Positions 55,812 to 64,000 of a stretch of 64,000 nucleotides of DNA are shown here, piece by piece. The notes beneath the pieces were generated by a model. The model was given only the letters and a program-made list of their open reading frames with translations. It did no database searches and had not been told where the DNA came from. This stretch comes from Clarireedia homoeocarpa (lineage: Eukaryota; Ascomycota; Leotiomycetes; Helotiales; Rutstroemiaceae), in contig LNKV01000055.1 in assembly GCA_001465935.1 (NCBI GenBank), forward strand, positions 62,001 through 126,000, written 5' to 3'. Each line of letters starts with the position of its first letter. Within the stretch, counting starts at the first letter, position 1. The translations under genes were made by a program, and so were the position numbers.

Positions 55812-58303
55812 TCAATCCCGACACGCACAATCCTCCTTCCTTCCACCATTTCTCCAAGCTCTCCGCATATTCGGACACTTCCATGCAATCTCCTGCGTCG
55901 AGCACGACAACAAAATCCCCCATAATCTCTCCATTGTATACCCCAAGAATGGTATCTCAAGACTGTCTTTCCGTCCGTACATTTCTCTGTCCTTTCCCCC
56001 AATTCTCTCGCGGTCATGCGCCCATCCAGCGGCTAGGCTCGGGTTCGAAAGAGCATCGCAAAGGGTTGCCCAGATATCTTTCTTCACCCCTCGGATTCTG
56101 GCTGCGGATGCGAGAAAATTGTTGCCGTGGGTGATGAGAGCTTTCCTGCAGTGGTGTTCGGGTTGTCCTTTCTCGACTGGACGGGCGGCAGACCACATCG
56201 GTGGGATGAGATGGAATGTGTCGTTCCATCCGAGAGAGTCGTAACAGGAATAACAATCACAGGATGTATATTCTCCGAGATTGAGGAAACCAGTCAATAC
56301 ATCCATGTTCTCGGCCGCAGGAGGATGGGCTGCGGGATCATAATAATTGTATAGACGACGCATGATGAGATCCAAATTCTGAATAGTATAGTTCGATGTG
56401 GTAAGAAACAAGGTTTGTGTAGGTAGTTGTTCCCAGTTGGTAATGATATGGTTGAGGTATGTCTCAGTAACACCTCCAATATTCGGTCGTGGATTAATAA
56501 CACGTTCTTTTCCAACCTTGTTTCGAATCAGCTCGACGATATCCATCGAAGAATCTGCCGTGTTGGGTTGCTTCGTGTATATTATTATCTGGGGTTGATG
56601 AGCCTGAACGGCAGTTTGAGATCCCAAGACTCCGCTGATCAGATCCTTCAGAAGATCGACTGGATCACCCTCTGAATGTGCAATGACGATTTCAAGTCTA
56701 CTCGTCGTTGGAGCTCTGTAGGTGATATCAAGGAAAGGGGCTTTTGGTCCCACCCAATCTATCGCATCATGTTCTAGCGAAATGGTATTTATCCAATAAA
56801 GAATTCCAACCCAGCTGATCATGGTAAAAATAAATGTAACGGTCCAAAGTAGTATAGGCTTGTGCCAAAAATGGTACATCTTTTGTCCTGGAACCCTCGA
56901 TTTGTGCCTTAATAAATATACGGAACTGATGAATCGCGGAATGTAGAGACTAATTTCCTTCGGACCTACACTGATAACGTAGATGAGAACGAATGCGAAA
57001 ACTTGGGAGCTATCTATGAGATTCTCTTCCCAAAAGGTGCTGCACAGCAGTAAACCAACCGACAAATGGAGTGTTACATCAATCGCCTCTGGTACGTTCT
57101 CCCCACTTGCATAGGGGGAGCCTTCCGTTGTAGAAAGTGCGAAAGTAGAACGCAAAGGGGTATTCCAAAGAATATGTGTCAGTGCTCCGGGCGCCAGGTT
57201 CGTCAGCAATGTCCAAAAATCCCAGGTTTTCACGATAATGAAAGCCTGCTGGGTATCTTCATATTGACAGGCAGCATACATGGTTAGAAATAAACAAGGT
57301 GGTAAACCTGCCCAGAGCATAAAATATAACGATGCACCAAATGAAGGATGTCTGGCACCTGGCGCCTGATAACCAATCACACCAACCATCCTTGTGAGAC
57401 TGGTAAGAAACAGGCCGATGCCAGCGAATACAAGGGCCTTCATATTTAGCCGGTAGTCAGCATAGAGTATGGTGGAAGCAAGGACACCGACAGCTAGAGC
57501 CCACAAAACGATACGTGTATCGAATCCCTGATCTCGGGGTACTAGTCTCAACTCATATGCTAGGCCGAAAAGCAATGCGTCAAATGCATAAGATGCAACC
57601 TACGGTAAGGTAAGTACGCCGAGGAGTAGCTAGAAATACTTGACATACCCAAAGCGTGGAATAAACAGCCAAATTATTGAAAATCATGATTGCTTGAATG
57701 CTGTAGAATAATGCTGCCATGGAGACGACCACGGTAAAGGAATATCTGATAAGAATAAAAAGTGTCTGACGAAATGATGGTCCCCTTGGTGGGTATGGGT
57801 CCGGAATACTCGTGAAATAGTCGACTAGGCTAGCTAGGACTGAGAAGATGCATAAACCAAGATACGCCATAACTTGCAAGAGAACGATAAAGCATATTGC
57901 TAGAGGCCAAGTTAGCAGTGTGATAACTGCGCGTGTGTACATTCGAGGGCGGTATTTTTCGCGTAGTTGCGCCAACACTTGAGGACTTACGGTAGGCTGG
58001 AACGTTGGTCAGTTGAATTGCCTGAAAGCCGAAGATGATCACTTACGAAACCCAGAGGTCAAAACCCTCCTTGCTGTCAATATAGAAGCAATACTAGATG
58101 CTATCCAAAACCTAGGTCAAATGTCAATTGCAAGCCCCAGTGGAATATTGGAACTCTGAATACCAGTTTTGTATCATTCGCCATTTCCGTCTCCATCTCC
58201 CATTACGGGGCTGCACCGGAGTCTCTCGGAAGCCCCTTTCTTCATCTTTAATGGACAAGCTATCCTCACCAATATCTCTAGCCTCGATTTCCGGCTCTTC
58301 CAT
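55812..58303 (-). CDS. membrane protein with C-terminal DUF3431 domain, 4 exons
   Basis: Predicted protein of 773 residues. Exons in phase: 58303-58164, 58111-58047, 57977-57649, 57599-55812 (the second junction, acceptor CAAG at 57978, is the weakest). The N-terminal 45 residues are acidic/charged. About ten hydrophobic segments follow over residues 80-460 (for example VITLLTWPLAICFIVLLQVM, YSFTVVVSMAALFYSIQAIM, LALFAGIGLFLTSL-like, PILLWTVTFIFTMISWVGIL), reminiscent of a transporter-like fold. Then a soluble domain starts RLEIVIAHSEGDPVDLLKDL, with QPQIIIYTKQP, NIGGVTETYLNHIITNWEQL and TLFLTTSNY, matching the DUF3431 family (fungal, glycosyltransferase-like fold suspected). The domain normally stands alone or follows a signal anchor. 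The catalytic role is unknown. Confidence 0.78.
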
Positions 58304-58647
58304 AGCTGCACTGACATGTTCAGACGTTGAAACGCCGTACACTGCGCCAACGAAATGCGATGTTGTTTTTTATGAATTATGTAATCATACTCGCACTTGC
58401 CAACAGTTGCCACGGACCCTACTCTAGCCACAATCCATTTAATCAAGGGCCCAGCCACACTTTCCCTGCTCACATCAACAAGGAACCGCAACAAGGAACC
58501 TCGGGAGTGTTCTAGAAAACGGCATTCCAACTTGTAACTGTTGACAGTTACTGTTGATATGCAACAGCAGTTGTCAACATGCTGCTGATGATCACCTTGC
58601 AGCTTCGTACAGTCAGTACTGTACAATACAATACAAATGTATAACTT
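58304..58647. promoter_or_regulatory. upstream region of the DUF3431 gene
   Basis: About 340 bases before the satellite array. No coding sequence supported. Confidence 0.5.
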
Positions 58648-58911
58648 AATGTTATCCAATGTTATCCTATGTTATCCAATGTTATCCTATGTTATCCTAT
58701 ATTATCTTATGTTATCCTATGTTATCCTATGTTATCTTATGTTATCCTATGTTATCCTATGTTATCCTATGTTATCCTATGTTATCCTATGTTATCCAAT
58801 GTTCTCCAATGTTATCCAATGTTCTCCAATGTTATCCAATGTTCTCCAATGTTCTCCAATGTTACCCAATGTCACCCAATGTCACCCAATGTTATCCAAT
58901 GTTACCCGACC
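58648..58911. repeat. 10-bp satellite array (ATGTTATCCT and variants), about 26 copies
   Basis: Uninterrupted 10-bp periodicity. The left half is mostly ATGTTATCCT/ATGTTATCCA; the right half drifts to ATGTTCTCCA, then ATGTTACCCA and ATGTCACCCA. As 10 is not a multiple of three, all three plus frames stay open and give a 10-residue peptide repeat (MLSYVILCYP-like). This explains the open frames; no gene is inferred. Confidence 0.95.
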
Positions 58912-60591
58912 AAGGCTTCCAGCCTTATCGAGAAAGCCAAGGCGTACTAATCGGGAAGTGAAATTGCAGAGTCCGAGCGATTGTGCACGAACCTGTACGA
59001 ACCTTGCACAGAAGAACGCTGTCCATCTTGGCTTAGAACTCCAACCCCCACCATTGCCTGCTGCGTGCTGTTGTGCAGAATCTCAGTAGTTAGCGAAAGT
59101 TAGGTTAACTTAATCAACTCGAGTTACACAATGTATAAATAAAATGATGCAACTTGTGAGATCTGCGAGCTCTTGAGCGATCGCAATGCATCTTCTGTAC
59201 AAAATACGGGGAGATGGTCTCGGGGAAAAGCTGGGGGGGGGATCTTTCACCGCTACGCTCTGTTCTCCACGCCCCTTTACAAATCCTCGGTGAAGGGGTC
59301 TCACCTGGATTACCTGACGACCGATGCTCGATCTCATGCTAACATCATATCGCGGTGATTGATTTATCTGTTTCTCTCCAGCAACAAGTAGAAAGCTTAC
59401 TCATTGTCTCGTGGGCGCTGTGCTGAAGATATTGGACGAAGTCAGCACTAATCATATGATGCGCCTGATATCATATCATGTATGCAGCTACAGTCATGTT
59501 TTAATACCAGCACTCCGAAAATGAATACAAGCCGACGGAAGTGGGTAACGCGGGCCGTCTCCTAGCTTTGGGTGGAATAAGCCGCCATTGCTAGAGGTTG
59601 ATGCCGATGTCACAGTACAACGTTGGCAAAGCAGCTAATGAAACTGCTACTGCCGTGTCTTCCTATAACGGACAGCCTCTCGAACATTCTAGCAACATGG
59701 GCTAGTAAACAACAAGGAACCTTGAATTCGACATGAAACCTCCTCTTGCAGTATCGTACCATATCTTTACTCTCCGGTGACCCCGCACTTTATGTTCTGA
59801 CCTCGTTTCTATGCCCAACCCAATCGCCAATTTCTTGTGCCTTTTCCCTTTCCCCTTATTCCTTACTTACTCCTCCTGTGCCCATTCTCACCCATGGCTT
59901 TGGTGACGAACAACAAGCTTATCAACCTGCGTGGAGATGGAGACAACAGGATAACTCACGGTAGAGACCTCGAAATCCTTGAAATAGCCGAATCCCGTCA
60001 CTAACCCCACCCCGCTCCCCCCCGGTCCCCTGTCCCGGTGTTATTTTCATGTATGTTACACGTTGCTCACTCACAAACACCCTTCTAATCAATATCAATT
60101 CGCATCTCGTTGTTCCATTCATTTCATTTGCGTTTTCATCCTTCGTTCCCACATTTGGGGTTGAACTTGACAATCCTCAAGGCTCATACCACACTCCTTT
60201 ATTGGCATCAAGTTTTGTCTCAATAAAGGCTAATGCACGGCCGATGGTCGTAAAAAGAAGGAGACCTGCCGACAGCTGTATGCTATGTGCCGCTTTTGGA
60301 GGAAATACATAACTCCACGATCGTCATCTTCGTGGAAGTCTTAGACAGGGAAGGGAAAGAAATTTCCTGTGTTAGACAAAGTTTTACAAACGAGGCCCAG
60401 CCAGCTTGGTTACTACCCTCGCCACATTCTGTGTTCGCCGCAAGGGAGGGAGTTGCGTGCTAGTCTTACTGGATCGTTAGGTTCAATGTGAGTTTGAAGT
60501 TAATATATATCTCCCCAACAACTCACACAAGTGTGGACATGTATCCCTCAAGCTGTCACTGTCACTGTGAACACCATTTACACTCCCAAAC
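58912..60591. other. intergenic region upstream of the permease
   Basis: About 1.7 kb without a convincing gene on either strand. It should contain the permease promoter. Stretches around 59750-60170 are C/T-rich on the plus strand, as in fungal leaders. Confidence 0.55.
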
Positions 60592-62616
60592 ATGGATCAA
60601 AAAGGTAGTCTGGAGGGGCTCAGTATCCCCATAACTGAAAAATCACAGAGTACCGACGCGCGGGGTAAAGCCATGGCCTCGATTGAGAATGATGACGAAC
60701 GCTTGCTGATGCGCATTGGATATACACAGGTAATGTCTTTCACTCACAGTGTCAGTAGGGTGTTGACGTTCTCTTAGGATCTTCGAAGACATTTTTCAAA
60801 ATGGTCAACTCTATCATACGCTGTATCTGTTCTCGGCGTATTGGGCTCTGTCCCCGCCACCTTCGGTAGTCCATTGAGTCTGGGCGGACCTGCAGCATCA
60901 GTATGGGCCTGGTTCATTGGATCCGTCATGGCGCAGATAATATCAAGTTCGGGTGAGTGAACTGTTATTCAAGCTTTTTAGTTAGTTGCTAATTCGCCCC
61001 CCTCCCCCCCCCCCAGTTTCTGAACTAGTATCGGCATACCCGACAGCTGGTGGGATGTATTTTGTCACGAAAAATGTCGTGCCGGTGGAACATGCAGCGA
61101 TCTGGTCCTGGGTGATTGGTTGGTGCAATCTTTTAGGCCAAACAGCTGGTGTGGCGAGTGTAGGATACACGGTATCACAGCTAATACTAGCGGCCGTGAG
61201 TATGAATTCGGAATTTGATGGAACCTCCTACTCCTATTCGCCAACGGCCCTGCAGACAACGATTCTATCGTGGGGCATTCTCATCATCATGGGTGTGATC
61301 TGCTCCCTGACCACTAAATGGCTTCATCGCATCGTCACGTGGTTCATGCCAATCAATGTACTTGCATCCATTGGGATATGCATCGCGCTTTTAGTCCTCA
61401 CGCCCAACAAACAATCTGCAAGTTGGGTTTTCACTCATTTCACCGATGGCTCCGGATGGGGCACAACGTTCTCGTTCTTCTTGTCCTTCCTCTCGGTGGC
61501 ATGGACCATGACCGACTATGACGGGACAACTCACATGTCTGAAGAAACTCACGACGCCGCGATTCGAGGGCCCATGGCCATTCGCTGGGCTGTTACAATT
61601 TCTGGCGCAGTAGGCTGGATGCTGACCATAACATTTTGTTTCTGTGCCACAGACCTTGATGCTATCGTCGCATCTCCAACTGGAATGCCCGCGGCAGAAA
61701 TATTTCTCAATGCAGCGGGAAAGCGAGGTGCAACTGTAATGTGGTTCTTTGTGATCTTGGTTCAATTTTTCACAGGATGCTCTGCTATGCTTGCAGATAC
61801 TAGAATGGCGTACGCGTTTGCACGCGATGGTGCTCTTCCATTTTCAAAGTATGTTTGTCTTTTCTTTTATTGTTCATCCTGCAGTCAATCTTTCTATTAT
61901 CTTTCCATTCACGATCCTCTTCCCTCCTCACTTCCCCAACTAACCCCCACCACATCCCATCACCCCCTATTAACTCCCCTCCCCACAGATTCTGGTCCAT
62001 CGTCAACCCATACACCCACACCCCCATCCACTCCGTCTGGCTGATCGTCCTACTCACCTGCCTCCTCAACACCATCGCCATCGGCAGCACCTCCACCATC
62101 GTCGCCATCTTCAACATCACCGCCCCCGCGCTCGACTGTTCCTACGCCGCCGTCATCCTCGCCCGCAACATCTACTCTTCCCGCATCAAATTCATCCCCG
62201 GTCCCTACACCCTCGGCCGCTGGCAGATGCCCTTGAATACCGTTGCTTGTACTTGGGTTTTCTTTATAAGTGTGGTGCTGATGTTCCCGACTGTGAGACC
62301 GGTCACGGCGGCGAATATGAATTATGCGCCGGTGGTGGGGGTGGGAATCGCCGTTTTTAGTTTGGGGTGGTGGTGGGCTGGGGCAAGGAGGTTGGTAGTT
62401 TTTCTCTTTCTCCCTTCCTCTCTCTCTCCTTTCAGAATCGTTTCCTTCTCTTATACAACACCACCACCACATGTTACTAACACCAAATCAAAACAAAATA
62501 GAACCTACACGGGACCGAAAACAAAAGACCTCATCCAATCGATCGCGTCAGAGGAGGGTACGTACGATGAATCTGATGATAGACATCCGGATGGGGTTTC
62601 CAATGAATATTCATAG
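60592..62616 (+). CDS. APC-family amino acid/choline permease, 5 exons
   Basis: Plasma-membrane permease of 553 residues, of the amino acid/choline transporter branch (Hnm1/Uga4-like). Exons in phase: 60592-60729, 60778-60952, 61017-61848, 61989-62390, 62502-62616. Family marks: MRIGYTQDLRRHFSKWSTLSYAVSVLG at the N-terminus (the typical ..GY.Q.L.R....W...S.A.S), FGSPLSLGGPAASVWAWFIG, SSVSELVSAYPTAGGMYFVT, WSWVIGWCNLLGQTAGVASV and DYDGTTHMSEETHDA (the diagnostic E-E segment), then TRMAYAFARDGALPFSKFWS. About twelve hydrophobic segments. The C-terminal tail ends in TYTGPKTKDL. Possible substrates are choline, GABA or other amino acids; sequence alone does not decide. It is the last complete protein gene before the tRNA. 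Confidence 0.93.
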
Positions 62617-63280
62617 AATTGATTGACCCGTCTAGTCAGTAGATAGGGTAGGGAGATGATGATTAGCTGTGATCCTGATAATGATTGATCTCGTCGAATA
62701 GCGTTTGTTTGAATCAAGAATTCCTCCTTCTGCTTTTACTTCTTTGTGTGTATATATCTATGTACATCTATATAGTGTCTCATCTCATAAGGAGATAGGA
62801 CGAAGGGTCATCTGATTGCATTGGATTAATTAAAGAGCGATGCTTGAGATGTAGATACATAGACAAATAGACAGACAGAGAGATAAACAGACAGCCAGAC
62901 AACAAAACTTCAAGACTACTATCCATTCGCCTTGGGATGAGGAGGGAAAACACCACAATCCAATTTCAGTGCAGTGAGGTGAGGTGAGCTTGTACATAAA
63001 TAACAATGTCTTACAAGCAGGGAAAAGGCAAAAAGAAAAACATATCAAGCAGTCAGGAAGAAAAATGTATGCCAGACAGAAGCTGTAAGTTTTAATTTAA
63101 TTCTACTTTGATATTTCCCTCCCCACCCGCCGCCGCCGCCGCCTCACAAAAGTCGGCAAAAAACGCGAAAACAAAAAACCGCCCTCAAAAACCATACATA
63201 GTAAAAAAAGAGCCTAATGGATCCCCTCCCTCCAAAAAAATAAAAATAAAATTCAACACAACCCAGAACAGAGCAATTGA
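62617..63280. other. intergenic interval between the permease and tRNA-Cys
   Basis: About 660 bases with AGACAG-rich short repeats (near 62860-62900) and GCC runs (near 63131-63144). No gene seen. Confidence 0.6.
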
Positions 63281-63352
63281 AGCTCCCACACTGGTTCGAA
63301 CAATGGACCTGAAGATCTGCAATCTTCCGCTCTACCACTGAGCTATAGGAGC
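63281..63352 (-). tRNA. tRNA-Cys (GCA), intronless
   Basis: The minus strand folds into a full cloverleaf. The acceptor stem GCTCCTA pairs with TGGGAGC (one G-U), the D stem is GCTC/GAGC with an AGTGGTA loop, the anticodon stem GAAGA/TCTTC encloses loop TTGCAGA (anticodon GCA), the variable loop is AGGTC, and the T stem CATTG/CAGTG encloses TTCGAAC. The discriminator base is U, the identity element of cysteine tRNAs. The A box (GCTCAGTGGTAGAGC) and B box (GTTCGAACC) give the internal RNA polymerase III promoter. No intron is present. Confidence 0.96.
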
Positions 63353-63815
63353 TGAGTCGTGTTTTTTATTGGTACTCGGTTAAATTTTATTTGATTATAT
63401 GAAGCACAAATCAAGAATTCTACTTGGTACTGCAGTGGAATGGGGAAGGTGGGGATCGGGATGTTGGGGTAGGTATAGTTGTGTCGGGGTCTCGCAACGT
63501 GGGGGAATATGATATGATGCGGATGGATGGATAAGTGATCAACTAACTGACTTGTACAGTGCTGAGATACGATATGACGGAATATAATGCCAAATCATAA
63601 ACACTTTGCAGTTCTAAAGCAAGAGTAGGTGCAAATGAGAATGTGGCTCATTGAATCTATTTTTGCAAGAGGTTATGCGTATATTTTAAAAGAAGATATG
63701 CATGCCAGTACTGTAGTTGATTGCGCATGTATTATCTTGTTGCAGGTAGACAGTATATGTATGAATACGTGTATATATAAATGGTATTGCCGTTAAGAGT
63801 AAATAGAATAAGAAA

Positions 63816-64000
63816 TTACGTTGAAGCAGACGAATACTGTTTCCGGACTAACTCGGAGGGACCATTGCGTCCCCGAGAGAGCGAATTCACATTCTCCGAC
63901 ACGATGGTGGACTTACCTGGTGAGCCGCGCGCATCAGCCAAGATGTCCTAGAGTCGTGATCTAGGACATGCTGATCGAGAATCATCGGAACGAGGTGATA
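63816..64000 (-). CDS. possible last exon of a minus-strand gene running off the window
   Basis: Reading the minus strand from an acceptor-like GACTCTAG near 63945 gives DILADARGSPGKSTIVSENV and SLSRGRNGPSELVRKQYSSAST to a stop at 63816-63818. The peptide composition is ordinary for a fungal protein tail. A CCAG/GTAAGT donor-like site also lies inside this stretch (near 63914-63919), so the structure is ambiguous. It is too short and too close to the edge to name. Confidence 0.3.

Noticed and set aside
58637..59089. Open frames through the 10-bp satellite (up to 150 residues)
   Set aside because: All three frames are open purely because the 10-bp unit lacks stop codons in every phase.
1..64000. 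CRISPR array or bacterial/phage defence system
   Set aside because: No direct repeat-spacer arrays and no prokaryotic genes; the spliced genes show a eukaryotic genome.

Overview
The window looks like nuclear DNA from a filamentous ascomycete (Pezizomycotina). Leotiomycetes/Helotiales is my best guess, but that is inference. The signs are short introns of about 44-100 bp with GTRWGT donors, CTRAY-like branch sites and YAG acceptors, long A/T and C/T simple-sequence tracts, a fungal hybrid histidine kinase, 2EXR/F-box-like proteins, a CBM1-tailed acetyl xylan esterase, and AT-rich blocks suggesting decayed repeats. There are no bacterial operons, phage modules or CRISPR arrays.

Left part (1-23.2 kb): an 11-exon ABCC-type full ABC transporter (+), a low-complexity gap, a two-finger C2H2 transcription factor (-) preceded by about 6.4 kb of apparently gene-free DNA, a 2EXR-domain protein (-), and a GAF-HisKA-HATPase-receiver hybrid histidine kinase (+). 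The kinase start codon sits just after telomere-like CCCTAA repeats.

Middle part (23.2-42.3 kb): a broken GH3 beta-glucosidase gene (-) has lost its 5' end next to an AT-rich, repeat-filled block at about 26.0-28.1 kb. That block holds a 26-bp palindromic tandem repeat, a degenerate 12-bp minisatellite and a 74-bp hairpin element. Then come a small Cys-rich secreted protein gene with an apparent frameshift in its leader (-), a CE1 acetyl xylan esterase with CBM1 (-), an EI24/RRT8-like membrane protein (-), a large glycosylated membrane protein of unknown function (+), an 8-exon amidase (-) and a secreted M28 aminopeptidase (+). Extracellular plant-polymer and protein degradation is a recurring theme, consistent with a saprotroph or plant-associated fungus.

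Right part (42.3-64 kb): a small basic hypothetical protein (+), a possible 47-residue two-exon gene (+), COG5 of the Golgi tethering complex (-) divergent from a DUF2434-like membrane protein (+), two hypothetical single-exon genes (+), a repeat-flanked relic of a gene family that seems mobile-element associated, an F-box/2EXR-like protein (-), a DUF3431 membrane fusion (-), a 10-bp satellite array, an APC-family amino acid/choline permease (+), tRNA-Cys(GCA) (-), and possibly the last exon of a minus-strand gene at the right edge.

Exon boundaries were worked out by hand from splice motifs and reading-phase continuity, and none has transcript support. I saw no clear multi-gene novel system. 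The most unusual items are the single-exon protein at 51.4-52.8 kb that resembles a P-loop kinase with a lost Walker lysine, and the chain of repeat-associated gene breakages at 23.6-28.1 kb.
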